Positions 26,022-34,330 of a stretch of 64,000 nucleotides of DNA are shown piece by piece. Made by a program: the position numbers and the translations under genes. How positions within the stretch are numbered: the first letter of the stretch is position 1; every line of letters begins with the position of its first letter. Location of the stretch: assembly GCA_902598305.1 (NCBI GenBank), contig CACKBL010000003.1, positions 62,001-126,000 on the forward strand, read 5' to 3'. The notes beneath the pieces are model-generated. The model was not told where the DNA came from, did not search any database, and saw only the letters and a list, made by a program, of their open reading frames with translations. The DNA is from an uncultured Bacteroidota bacterium. Lineage in GTDB: Bacteria > Bacteroidota > Bacteroidia > Flavobacteriales > Flavobacteriaceae.

Positions 26022-27719
26022 ATGGAAAATATTGAAAATAACTACGATGCAATAGTTATTGGAACTGGAGTTAGTGGTGGATGGGCAGCAAAGGAGCTAA
26101 CCGAAAAGGGACTCAAAACACTTGTTTTAGAGAGGGGAAGAATGGTCAAGCATATTGAAGACTATACTACTATGAATATGGATGAATGGGATTTTCCTGC
26201 AGGTGACGTAAAAACCGCTGAAATAAGAAAAAGACAACCAGTACAGACTCGAACAGGTCAAGTTAAAGAACACTCAAAACATTTTTTTGTCGATGACCTA
26301 GACCATCCTTACAATGAAATAAAACCTTTCAATTGGTTAAGAGGCTATCATGTAGGGGGCAGATCTCTAACATGGGGTCGACAAGTTTATCGACTAAGTG
26401 ATTTTGATTTTGAAGCTAATGCAAAAGAGGGTATTGCTGTGGATTGGCCAATCAGATACAAGGATATTGCCCCATGGTATGACTATGTGGAAGAATATAT
26501 CGGAATTAGTGGGGAAAAACTAGGTTTAGCACAATTACCGGATGGTAAATTTTTGAAACCAATGGAAATGCATTGTGTTGAAAAAGATTTAAAAAAAGCT
26601 CTTCATGAAAATTATAATGACAGAACCCTAACTATAGGTAGAGTAGCTCACATTACTGAAGGAACAAAAAAAGGTTTAGGTAGAGTTTCCTGCCAGTACA
26701 GAAATAGATGTAGAAGAGGTTGTCCATTTGGATCTTATTTTAGCTCAAATTCATCGACTCTTCCAGCTGCAGAGCAAACTGGAAATTTAACTCTCAGACC
26801 CAATTCAATTGTATATGGAATTATTTATGATGAAAATCAAAAAAAAGCAACTGGAGTCAAAGTAATTGATACAGAAACCAAAAAAACTTATGAATATAAG
26901 TCAAAAGTTATTTTTTTATGTGCATCAGCAATTGCCTCAGCATCGATTCTCATGCAATCAAAATCAAATAGGTTTCCAAACGGGATGGGTAACGATTCAG
27001 GAGAGCTTGGACACAATTTAATGGACCATCATTTTCAAGTAGGAGCTAAAGGTGTTTCAGATAAGCATGAGGATAAATATTTTATTGGCAGAAGACCAAA
27101 TGGAGTTTATTTGCCCAGATTTCGTAATCTCGGTGGTAAAACAAACAGTAAAGACTTTTTAAGAGGATACGGTTACCAAGGGGGAGGAAACAGAGGTTCA
27201 CATAAACCATCATCAATAGAAAGCGCCTATGGGACTAAATTCAAAGAGGAATTATTAAAACCTAGAGAATGGGGAATATCTCTTGGTGCTTTTGGAGAAA
27301 TACTGCCGTATCATGATAACAAAATGATGCTGGATTACAATAAAACTGACAAGTGGGGGTTACCAACAATTTCGTTTGATGCAAAAATTAGGGAAAACGA
27401 ATTAAATATGCGAAAAGATATGAAGGACCAAGCTGTTGAAATGCTAGAAAAGGCTGGGTTTAAAAATGTAAAGGGACATGATAATAAATATGCTATGGGT
27501 CATGGGATTCATGAAATGGGGACAGCAAGAATGGGACGTAATCCTAAGACTTCTGTGCTAAATGGGAATAATCAAATTCATAGTGTACCAAACGTCTATG
27601 TAACAGATGGTGCCTTTATGACTTCAGCTGGATGCACAAATCCCTCTATTACATATATGGCGATGACAGCTAGAGCGGTAAGTCATGCTGTAAAAGAACT
27701 TAAAAAAATGAATATTTGA
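26022..27719 (+). CDS. GMC-family FAD oxidoreductase, probable glucoside 3-dehydrogenase catalytic subunit
   Basis: A 565-residue flavoenzyme. The FAD-binding motif VIGTGVSGGWAAKEL is at about residues 12-26. Three cysteines, Cys224, Cys230 and Cys234 (C-x5-C-x3-C, within CQYRNRCRRGCPFG), could hold an Fe-S cluster as in related sugar dehydrogenases. Near the C-terminus are the catalytic His region HGIHEMGTARMG and NPSITYMAMTARA. No signal peptide is present, but the next gene encodes a Tat-signal small subunit, so export as a folded pair is likely. The most probable substrates are glucosides or disaccharides oxidised at carbon 3; gluconate or glucose oxidation at carbon 1 or 2 is the alternative. 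Confidence 0.9.
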   Translation: MENIENNYDAIVIGTGVSGGWAAKELTEKGLKTLVLERGRMVKHIEDYTTMNMDEWDFPAGDVKTAEIRKRQPVQTRTGQVKEHSKHFFVDDLDHPYNEIKPFNWLRGYHVGGRSLTWGRQVYRLSDFDFEANAKEGIAVDWPIRYKDIAPWYDYVEEYIGISGEKLGLAQLPDGKFLKPMEMHCVEKDLKKALHENYNDRTLTIGRVAHITEGTKKGLGRVSCQYRNRCRRGCPFGSYFSSNSSTLPAAEQTGNLTLRPNSIVYGIIYDENQKKATGVKVIDTETKKTYEYKSKVIFLCASAIASASILMQSKSNRFPNGMGNDSGELGHNLMDHHFQVGAKGVSDKHEDKYFIGRRPNGVYLPRFRNLGGKTNSKDFLRGYGYQGGGNRGSHKPSSIESAYGTKFKEELLKPREWGISLGAFGEILPYHDNKMMLDYNKTDKWGLPTISFDAKIRENELNMRKDMKDQAVEMLEKAGFKNVKGHDNKYAMGHGIHEMGTARMGRNPKTSVLNGNNQIHSVPNVYVTDGAFMTSAGCTNPSITYMAMTARAVSHAVKELKKMNI

Positions 27720-27721
27720 TT

Positions 27722-28369
27722 ATGAATAGGAGAAAAGCACTTAAAAATATTGGATTTTCCCTCGGAGCTGTTTCTGCAACTCCTACTTTGGTTAGTCTGC
27801 TAAGTAGCTGCCAAAATGAATCAAACTGGAGTCCCAAACTTTTGTCAAATTCCCAAGTTGATTTCATTTCTAATTACATTGAACTTATAATCCCCAAAAC
27901 AAAAGATATTCCCGGGGGTATAGAGCTTGGATTGCATAAATGGGTAGATATTTGCGCCAAACTTATATTAAACAAAGAATCTCAAAGAAGTTATTTGTTT
28001 AGCCTAGATTGCCTAATTAATGATACTCTCAACTCAGCATTAAAAAATAAAATAGGGGAATTAAAAATCAATGATTACGAAAATCAGTTGAAGAAGTTCT
28101 TACTAGCTAAAAATTCTATAAATAAAAAATGGAATAAGTCAGCAAAAAAATATTGGTCAAAAAGACCGAAAGATTTAAATTTTTTAGATGCTCCTCAGGA
28201 GGCACTTGCATATTCTTCTTTAATAACCCTCAGACAGTGGACTGCTAAGGGATACAGATTTAATGAATATGTTGGTAAAAACGTGCTCGATTACAGACCT
28301 GTTCCTGGTGAACAAAAAGGATGTGTTGATTTAGAAGAAACTACTGGAGGTTTAATTTGGGCAATTTAA
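27722..28369 (+). CDS. Gluconate 2-dehydrogenase subunit 3-like protein (Tat-exported small subunit)
   Basis: About 215 residues. The N-terminus MNRRKALKNIGFSLGAVSAT is a clear twin-arginine signal, ending near LLSSC. The body is the helical small-subunit domain found beside GMC dehydrogenases, with RQWTAKGYRFNEYVGKNVLD and the C-terminal VPGEQKGCVDLEE. It lets the signal-less GMC subunit be carried across the inner membrane and may help electron transfer. I chose ATG at 27722; a TTG at 27716 is in frame but adds nothing. The gene is 2 bases past the GMC stop and ends 1 base from the convergent azurin-like gene. Confidence 0.88.
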   Translation: MNRRKALKNIGFSLGAVSATPTLVSLLSSCQNESNWSPKLLSNSQVDFISNYIELIIPKTKDIPGGIELGLHKWVDICAKLILNKESQRSYLFSLDCLINDTLNSALKNKIGELKINDYENQLKKFLLAKNSINKKWNKSAKKYWSKRPKDLNFLDAPQEALAYSSLITLRQWTAKGYRFNEYVGKNVLDYRPVPGEQKGCVDLEETTGGLIWAI

Positions 28370-28370
28370 A

Positions 28371-28871
28371 CTAGCTCACGATTAGAACACCTTTCATCAG
28401 TCCATAATGTCCAGGAAATGTGCATATATAAGTATAAGAGCCTTTTTCTGGAGCCGAAAAAGTAATTGTATCGCTCTCACCACCTCCAATAAGTTTTGTG
28501 TAGACAATGGTTTCGTCTCCATCAGGGATATATTCATTTTCTCTAGCAAGCATAGCTCTTTGAGCAAAATCATTCAAGTCAGTTTCTTTCTTTAAAAGAA
28601 CAAAATTATGTCCCATAATCTCCTTACTCATTTTACCTGTATGGTTTAGAGTCAAAGTTATTTCTTGCCCTTCAAAAACTCTTAGTTCATTTTGATCAAA
28701 TTTCATCAGATCACTCGAGTTTATAATAATGACAGCTTCTTTAGACTTTTTATCTGAGTTGATACCCTTTTTTTCTATTTTTTTGTATTCAAATTTGTTT
28801 TTTTTATTGTCGGCATTTTCACCGCATGAAACAAGAACAAAAACTAATAAAAAGAAAATTATTTTTTTCAT
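28371..28871 (-). CDS. Azurin-like cupredoxin lipoprotein
   Basis: About 166 residues: a lipoprotein signal (VFVLVSCGEN, Cys16), a 30-residue Lys-rich linker, and an azurin-type blue-copper domain. The four type 1 copper ligands can be placed as His88 (IMGHNFVLL), and Cys150, His155 and Met159 (CTFPGHYGLMKG). It should carry electrons at the outer face of the inner membrane or on the outer membrane. A possible start 18 bases upstream adds MQIIIF and is less likely. No partner reductase or oxidase lies nearby, although the neighbouring GMC dehydrogenase needs an electron acceptor. Confidence 0.92.
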   Translation of the reverse strand: MKKIIFFLLVFVLVSCGENADNKKNKFEYKKIEKKGINSDKKSKEAVIIINSSDLMKFDQNELRVFEGQEITLTLNHTGKMSKEIMGHNFVLLKKETDLNDFAQRAMLARENEYIPDGDETIVYTKLIGGGESDTITFSAPEKGSYTYICTFPGHYGLMKGVLIVS

Positions 28872-28890
28872 AAAAATTATTATCTGCAAT

Positions 28891-29793
28891 TTATGAATTA
28901 TTCGCTAATTTTTTTTTTCTTTTTGTTACTAAATAAACACCTGAGAAAACCATCAAACAAGAAAAAAATTTTATCCAGTCCAATTTATCATTACCCGTAA
29001 CGGAAGCATAGCCGACTGCAATAATTGGTTGAAAATAAGTAAATGAGCTAATGGTTGTTGCTTGGAGGTATTGAAGCGCAAACATGTTAAAAAGATATGC
29101 TAAAAAAGTAGTGCAAATGACAACAAAGCCCATTCTCCAAATTGCATGAAAAGGTAAATTGAACCAATCAATCAACATAAATTCATTTAAAGTAAAAGGA
29201 AGATTATACAAAATGCCTAAAGGAAACATCCACTTCATTAAAGTAATCGTATTATATTTTTTAACAAGAGGTTTGGATATAACCAAATAAGTTCCAAAGC
29301 TTAATGCGTTGCAAACCATCAATGTATTTCCTAAGGGAATGTTTGGGGCATTTAAAGTAAAAGAGTTTCCATATGCAATAAGTGTTACAGCTCCTGCAAA
29401 TCCCAGAATAATTCCTCCAAATTTTGTAAATGTTATTTTTTCTTTAAGTAAGATTGCAGATATAATTAATACAAAAAGAGGGGTTAAAGTAACTATAACA
29501 GCCCCATTAATTGGTGTCGATAAACTAAGCCCTTTGATAAATGCTAGCATGTTTACACACATTCCGAAGATCGAAGCTATAAAAAGCCTTGGGTAATCGC
29601 TAAATTCTATTCTCTCACTTTTTATAAATAAACTTGCAATCCAAAATAGAATGGTTGCTCCAATAACACGAAGTAATACCAATCCAAATGCTCCAATGTA
29701 ATTTGGCATGATAACTTTCGCAATAGTGTGATTTAGTGCATAAATGGTTGTTGCTCCAAGTGCTGCTAAAAAAGCAAAACGCCTCATATTCAT
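28891..29793 (-). CDS. DMT-superfamily (EamA) membrane transporter
   Basis: A 300-residue membrane protein with about ten hydrophobic helices in two EamA repeats (roughly residues 7-140 and 155-292). Recognisable stretches are YALNHTIAKVIMP, GLSLSTPINGAVIVTLTPLF and FTYFQPIIAVGYA. Members export amino acids or other metabolites; the substrate cannot be told. Its ATG overlaps the stop of the ArsC-like gene by one base (TAATG), so the two are translationally coupled. Confidence 0.88.
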   Translation of the reverse strand: MNMRRFAFLAALGATTIYALNHTIAKVIMPNYIGAFGLVLLRVIGATILFWIASLFIKSERIEFSDYPRLFIASIFGMCVNMLAFIKGLSLSTPINGAVIVTLTPLFVLIISAILLKEKITFTKFGGIILGFAGAVTLIAYGNSFTLNAPNIPLGNTLMVCNALSFGTYLVISKPLVKKYNTITLMKWMFPLGILYNLPFTLNEFMLIDWFNLPFHAIWRMGFVVICTTFLAYLFNMFALQYLQATTISSFTYFQPIIAVGYASVTGNDKLDWIKFFSCLMVFSGVYLVTKRKKKLANNS

Positions 29794-30134
29794 TAAAAAA
29801 TATTTTTAATTGCCTCTATATTTTTTTTACTATTGCCAATTAAAAGTTGACCATTGAAATGAAGAATAGGTCTTTTTAAATAAGTGTAATGTTCATTTAA
29901 TAATGAAAAAACTTTTTCTTCGCTTAAAGTTTTTTTGTCAATATTTCTAAGTTTTTGGGCTCGATTATTTAAAAGAGATCGAAAATTTCCAGTAATATTC
30001 TTAAATGATTTTAACTCACTTGGTTTAAGAGGAGTTTTCTTTATATCTCTTAGTATTATCTTTTTAGGAAGATTAACCTCTTTTAAAATACGCTTACATG
30101 TATCACAGGAACTTAGATATATAAATTGATTCAT
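29793..30134 (-). CDS. ArsC/Spx-family thioredoxin-fold protein
   Basis: About 113 residues when started at the ATG at 30134, which gives the family N-terminus MNQFIYLSSCDTCKRI; an upstream ATG (30152) would add six residues. Cys10 and Cys13 form a CxxC pair near the start. KRPILHFNGQLLIGNS matches the C-terminal ArsC consensus (R-P with the nucleotide-free thioredoxin fold). Annotated members are called arsenate reductases, but small CxxC forms of Bacteroidota may have a thiol-redox or Spx-like role instead. No arsenic resistance genes are nearby. Confidence 0.85.
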   Translation of the reverse strand: MNQFIYLSSCDTCKRILKEVNLPKKIILRDIKKTPLKPSELKSFKNITGNFRSLLNNRAQKLRNIDKKTLSEEKVFSLLNEHYTYLKRPILHFNGQLLIGNSKKNIEAIKNIF

Positions 30135-30151
30135 TCTGTTTTTTGAATCCA

Positions 30152-30180
30152 CAAATTAAATCAATTTTATTTAAATCAAA
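30152..30180 (-). promoter_or_regulatory. Possible promoter of the ArsC-DMT pair
   Basis: On the minus strand TTTG (30180-30177), 17 bases, then TTAATTTG (30159-30152) matches the Bacteroidota pattern with one mismatch in the -7 box. The gene start at 30134 lies about 17 bases downstream. Confidence 0.4.
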
Positions 30181-30200
30181 CAATAATTAAGGTATTGTAT

Positions 30201-30208
30201 TAACTTTG
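30201..30208 (+). promoter_or_regulatory. Possible -7 promoter box of the PLP-enzyme gene
   Basis: TAACTTTG matches TAnnTTTG and lies 13 bases before the ATG at 30222. I see no TTTG at the expected upstream distance. Confidence 0.4.
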
Positions 30209-30221
30209 TACATTAATCCAA

Positions 30222-31376
30222 ATGGTGAAGAAAAAGCTAAAGTTTAATTCAAAAACTATTCACGGCGGACAGATATTTGAAAAAGGATACGGAGCCGTTA
30301 TGCCGCCAATTTATCAAACCTCAACATATAAACAAGAATCTCCTGGGGTTCACAATGGGTTTGAGTATAGTAGAACACACAACCCAACTAGAGAAGCATT
30401 ACAAAACTCCTTAGCTTCAATTGAAAATGGCAAGTATGGACTTGCGTTTGCTTCAGGGTTGGCTGCAATTGATGCTATAATGAAGCTTCTTCAACCAGGA
30501 GACGAAATTATTTCTACATATGATCTTTATGGGGGTTCATACAGGCTATTTCAAAAAATATTTTCCAGATTTGGATTGAAATTTCATTTTGAAGATCTAA
30601 GCAGGGTAGAAAATTTAAAAAATAAAATTAATTCTAAGACCAAGTTAATTTGGATTGAAACCCCAACAAATCCGATGATGAATATAATTGATATTAAAAC
30701 AGTTTGTAGACTAGCCAAAACTAAAAATATTTTAACAGCCGTTGATAATACGTTCGCTTCACCATATATTCAACAGCCTCTTGATCTGGGAGCGGATATT
30801 GTAATGCATTCAGCCACTAAGTATCTAGCGGGACACAGTGACTTGATTTTGGGATCAATCGTTACAAATAATGATGAAATAGCAGAAAAACTTTCCTTTA
30901 TTCAAAATGCCTCTGGTGCTGTTCCAGGGCCTATGGATTGTTTTTTGACTTTAAGAGGAATAAAAACTCTCCATGTTAGAATGCAAAGACATTGCGAAAA
31001 TTGTAGAGAAATTGCAGAGTTTTTACAAAAACATAATAAAATTGATAAGGTTTATTGGCCAGGTTTTAAAAACAGCAGGTTCTTTGATGTTGCAAAAAAA
31101 CAAATGAAAGATTTTGGAGGAATGCTTTCATTTATCCCAAAAGGAGCAAATTATCAAATGGCTGAACAAATTATAAAAAAAATGAACGTTTTCACCTTAG
31201 CAGAATCTTTAGGAGGTGTTGAAAGCCTAGTTGGTCATCCCGCAAGCATGACTCATGCTTCTATTCCAAAAAAAGAAAGAGAAAAAAGTGGATTACTAGA
31301 CTCTTTAATAAGGCTCAGCGTTGGAATTGAAGACATTGGGGATCTTATTGATGATTTAGATAGAGCACTAAATTAA
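30222..31376 (+). CDS. Cys/Met metabolism PLP enzyme (cystathionine gamma-synthase or beta-lyase type)
   Basis: A 384-residue pyridoxal phosphate enzyme of the trans-sulfuration family. Landmarks in order are KTIHGGQIFEKGYGAVMPPI, EYSRTHNPTREALQ, the ligand region ETPTNPMMNI and DNTFASPY. The PLP lysine lies in HSATKYLAGHSDLILG. The C-terminal GVESLVGHPASMTHA is typical of the family. It could act as cystathionine gamma-synthase, beta-lyase or gamma-lyase; the sequence alone does not decide. It starts a set of four plus-strand genes with gaps of 15, 1 and 1 bases. Confidence 0.9.
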   Translation: MVKKKLKFNSKTIHGGQIFEKGYGAVMPPIYQTSTYKQESPGVHNGFEYSRTHNPTREALQNSLASIENGKYGLAFASGLAAIDAIMKLLQPGDEIISTYDLYGGSYRLFQKIFSRFGLKFHFEDLSRVENLKNKINSKTKLIWIETPTNPMMNIIDIKTVCRLAKTKNILTAVDNTFASPYIQQPLDLGADIVMHSATKYLAGHSDLILGSIVTNNDEIAEKLSFIQNASGAVPGPMDCFLTLRGIKTLHVRMQRHCENCREIAEFLQKHNKIDKVYWPGFKNSRFFDVAKKQMKDFGGMLSFIPKGANYQMAEQIIKKMNVFTLAESLGGVESLVGHPASMTHASIPKKEREKSGLLDSLIRLSVGIEDIGDLIDDLDRALN

Positions 31377-31391
31377 TTTTCTAGATAAAAG

Positions 31392-32162
31392 ATGGAAAAT
31401 AAAATTGCAATACCAAAAGGAAAGAAAGTTTATTTCGCCTCTGATAATCACTTAGGCGCTCCAAATGTAAATGAAAGTAAAATAAGGGAATCACATTTTT
31501 TAAAATGGTTAAATTATGTTGATAAAGACGTTGGGGCTCTTTTTTTACTCGGAGACTTATTTGACTTTTGGTATGAATATAAGACAGTTGTTCCAAAAGG
31601 TTTTGTAAGAGTACTAGGGAAAATTGCTGAGATTTCTGATAGAGGAATCCCTGTATATTTTTTTGTTGGGAATCATGATCAATGGATGATCAATTATTTT
31701 GAAGAAGAATTGGGAATCAAAGTGTTCTACCAAGCTAGAGAGTTTCAAATTGAAGGGAATACATTTTTCATTGGTCATGGAGATGGGCTAGGTCCTAACG
31801 ACATTGGTTATAAAATCATGAAAAAAATTTTTAGAAATTCGATTTTTCAAACAATATTTAGATGGGTACATCCAGATATAGGAATGAAATTAGGACATTA
31901 TTTTTCGGTTAAAAATAAAATCATATCGGGTAGGAGAAATGAAAAACTTCAAAAAGAGGAGAACAACTGGTTAATTGATTATGCAAAAATGAAAAATAAA
32001 TTAAAAAAGAGAGATTTTTTTCTCTTCGGACATCAGCACTATCCCTGTGATATAAAAATTGATAAATTCTCTAGGTACATTAATTTAGGAGATTGGATAG
32101 ATCACTATTCTTATGCTGAATTTGATGGTTTTGAATTAAAATTAAAATACTGGGATATCTAA
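31392..32162 (+). CDS. lpxH: UDP-2,3-diacylglucosamine diphosphatase (LpxH-type)
   Basis: A 256-residue metallophosphoesterase. It carries the metal-binding set in order: DxH in FASDNHLGAP (Asp18, His20), GDLFDFW (Asp55), GNHDQW, GHGD and FGHQH. It hydrolyses UDP-diacylglucosamine to lipid X in lipid A synthesis, at the inner face of the inner membrane, which means the cell has an outer membrane with LPS. Length and motifs fit the Bacteroidota LpxH form. It is 15 bases after the PLP enzyme and 1 base before hflX. Confidence 0.9.
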   Translation: MENKIAIPKGKKVYFASDNHLGAPNVNESKIRESHFLKWLNYVDKDVGALFLLGDLFDFWYEYKTVVPKGFVRVLGKIAEISDRGIPVYFFVGNHDQWMINYFEEELGIKVFYQAREFQIEGNTFFIGHGDGLGPNDIGYKIMKKIFRNSIFQTIFRWVHPDIGMKLGHYFSVKNKIISGRRNEKLQKEENNWLIDYAKMKNKLKKRDFFLFGHQHYPCDIKIDKFSRYINLGDWIDHYSYAEFDGFELKLKYWDI

Positions 32163-32163
32163 G

Positions 32164-33357
32164 ATGTTTGACATCAATAAAAAATCACTAGAAAAAGTCA
32201 TTATAGTCGGATTAATAAAAAAAGCAGATGACTTTAATCAAGCGATTGAATACCTTGACGAACTTGAATTTTTAGTTAAAACAGCTGGAGGAATAGTTAT
32301 AAGAAGAATAACACAAAAAATGAGAGTTCCTAATCCCAAAACATTTATTGGAAGTGGCAAATTGCATCACATCAAAAGTTTAATTAAACTTAATGAGGTT
32401 TCAAGTGTTGTTTTTGATGACGAGCTCTCTGCTACTCAACAATTTAATTTGGAAAAATTATTAAAATCTAAAATTATGGATAGAACAGCTTTAATTTTAG
32501 ATATTTTTGCACAAAGGGCTAAAACAAGTTACGCTAGAACTCAGGTAGAGCTCGCACAATACGAATATTTTTTACCAAGATTAAAAGGGCTGTGGACTCA
32601 CCTTGAAAGGCAAAGAGGAGGAATTGGAATGCGAGGCCCGGGTGAAACTGAAATAGAAACTGATAGAAGAATAGTCAGAGATAAAATCTCCATACTTAAA
32701 AAAAAACTAATCAGTATTGACAAGCAAATGAAGACACAAAGGAGTAATCGAGGAAGCGTAGTTAGGGTTGCTTTGGTAGGCTACACTAATGTTGGAAAAT
32801 CAACTTTAATGAATATATTATCAAAAAGCAATGTATTTGCTGAAAATAAATTATTTGCTACTCTTGATACTACTGTTCGGAAAGTGGTTATTGAAGATAT
32901 ACCTTTCTTATTAAGCGATACCGTGGGATTTATCCGTAAACTACCTACTCAGCTAATAGAGTCTTTTAAAAGTACTTTAGATGAAATACATGAAGCGGAT
33001 TTATTATTACACATTGTTGATATTTCTCATGATTGTTTTGAAAACCATATTAACTCAGTTAATTTAATTCTTAAAGAAATTGGATGTAGCGATAAAAAAA
33101 TTGTTTTGGTATTTAATAAAATTGATGCATATGTCCCAGAAATAATTGAAAAAGACGACCTAGTAACATGTAAGACCTCAAAGCATTATACAATTAAAGA
33201 ATGGGAAAAAACATGGATGTCTAGAATAAATGGTAGAGCTTATTTTATATCTGCATTAAAAAAGGAAAAAATTGATGATTTGAAAAAAAATATTTTCGAA
33301 GAAATTAAAAAAATTCATATTAAAAGATATCCGTTCAATAATCATTTTTTAAATTAA
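32164..33357 (+). CDS. hflX: GTPase HflX
   Basis: A 397-residue ribosome-associated GTPase. The N-terminal HflX domain ends with the conserved RGGIGMRGPGETEIETDRR (about residues 153-171). The G domain has G1 GYTNVGKSTL (about 206-215), G3 DTVGFIRKLP and G4 NKID. HflX splits stalled or stressed 70S ribosomes. It is 1 base behind lpxH and 1 base ahead of an esterase gene. Confidence 0.95.
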   Translation: MFDINKKSLEKVIIVGLIKKADDFNQAIEYLDELEFLVKTAGGIVIRRITQKMRVPNPKTFIGSGKLHHIKSLIKLNEVSSVVFDDELSATQQFNLEKLLKSKIMDRTALILDIFAQRAKTSYARTQVELAQYEYFLPRLKGLWTHLERQRGGIGMRGPGETEIETDRRIVRDKISILKKKLISIDKQMKTQRSNRGSVVRVALVGYTNVGKSTLMNILSKSNVFAENKLFATLDTTVRKVVIEDIPFLLSDTVGFIRKLPTQLIESFKSTLDEIHEADLLLHIVDISHDCFENHINSVNLILKEIGCSDKKIVLVFNKIDAYVPEIIEKDDLVTCKTSKHYTIKEWEKTWMSRINGRAYFISALKKEKIDDLKKNIFEEIKKIHIKRYPFNNHFLN

Positions 33358-33358
33358 A

Positions 33359-34327
33359 ATGAATAAAATATATAAATACCCCAACCCTAAAATAAATCCA
33401 AAATATCTCTTTGTTTTTATAATTACATTTTTTATCGGCTGTAGAAATGAGGAAAATAATTATAATTTAAAAGATTTAGAGTTAGAATTTGGTGTAAAGG
33501 CATCGGTTTCGAGAATTGATGATAATTCTATCTTTTTTGAAAATGTTGAATATGGAGAAAAATCTAGGAACAAATTGGACATTCACATACCAGATTTAGT
33601 AAGCCCGAAAGGCCTTTTAATTTTCTTCCACGGAGGTGCATTTGTCGAAGGAGACAAATCAGATATTTTTGAAGAATATTTATCAAATATTTTTTTAAAA
33701 TTTGTAAATGAAGGTATAATTATAGTGAGTGCTAATTATTCTTTTCTTGACTCTTATGGGTCGAAGGGAGTACTAACCTCTCTTGAAGATGGTAAAAATG
33801 TGGTTTCATTTTTAGAACAAAATAGAAATTTGTTAAACTTAAATGACAAAGATATTATTCTCTCCGGAGTTTCAGCAGGTGCTGGGATTTCACTTTGGAA
33901 TGGTCTTAGAGACAACAAATTTGAAAGTATTTCAGGTATCCTAGCAATAGAAGCTCAGTCTTCCTATAATGTGTACACATGGGAAAAAGTTTTTAAAGGA
34001 TTCAATATTGACGAAATGAGAAAATTGTATTCTGAACTAGATGAAATTTATTTAAATCTTTACAAAGGTAAACCAGACGGGAAATTATTAGAAATGCTGG
34101 ACTATTCATCGATGATAGACAAAATGGACCCACCTTTTTATATTTCAAATAGGGCTGGAAAAGATCTTATAAATTCAAATAATGAGATAGATTTTGATGT
34201 ACTCTATCATAGTTTTTTGCATGCTGACTATCTAAGAAAAAAAGCAATTGATGCAAACTTAAAGTTCTCAGGAGTTTATCAAGAAACCCCAGAGAATTTT
34301 GTTTTAAGAATGCTTGGAATTAAGTAA
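33359..34327 (+). CDS. Alpha/beta-hydrolase lipoprotein (esterase-like)
   Basis: A 322-residue protein with a long N-region and a lipobox-like end (FFIGCRNEENN). It has the hormone-sensitive-lipase type oxyanion motif HGGAFVEGD near residue 91 and a nucleophile elbow GVSAGAGIS near residue 168. The catalytic acid and His are in the last third (for example the HSFLHADYLR stretch). It is probably a surface or periplasmic carboxylesterase; substrate unknown. It ends 3 bases from the convergent SDR gene. Confidence 0.85.
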   Translation: MNKIYKYPNPKINPKYLFVFIITFFIGCRNEENNYNLKDLELEFGVKASVSRIDDNSIFFENVEYGEKSRNKLDIHIPDLVSPKGLLIFFHGGAFVEGDKSDIFEEYLSNIFLKFVNEGIIIVSANYSFLDSYGSKGVLTSLEDGKNVVSFLEQNRNLLNLNDKDIILSGVSAGAGISLWNGLRDNKFESISGILAIEAQSSYNVYTWEKVFKGFNIDEMRKLYSELDEIYLNLYKGKPDGKLLEMLDYSSMIDKMDPPFYISNRAGKDLINSNNEIDFDVLYHSFLHADYLRKKAIDANLKFSGVYQETPENFVLRMLGIK

Positions 34328-34330
34328 AAA

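Noticed and set aside
29793-30134. Arsenic resistance locus based on the ArsC-like protein
   Set aside because: No arsenite exporter, ArsR regulator or second arsenic gene is present; the DMT neighbour is a general metabolite transporter.
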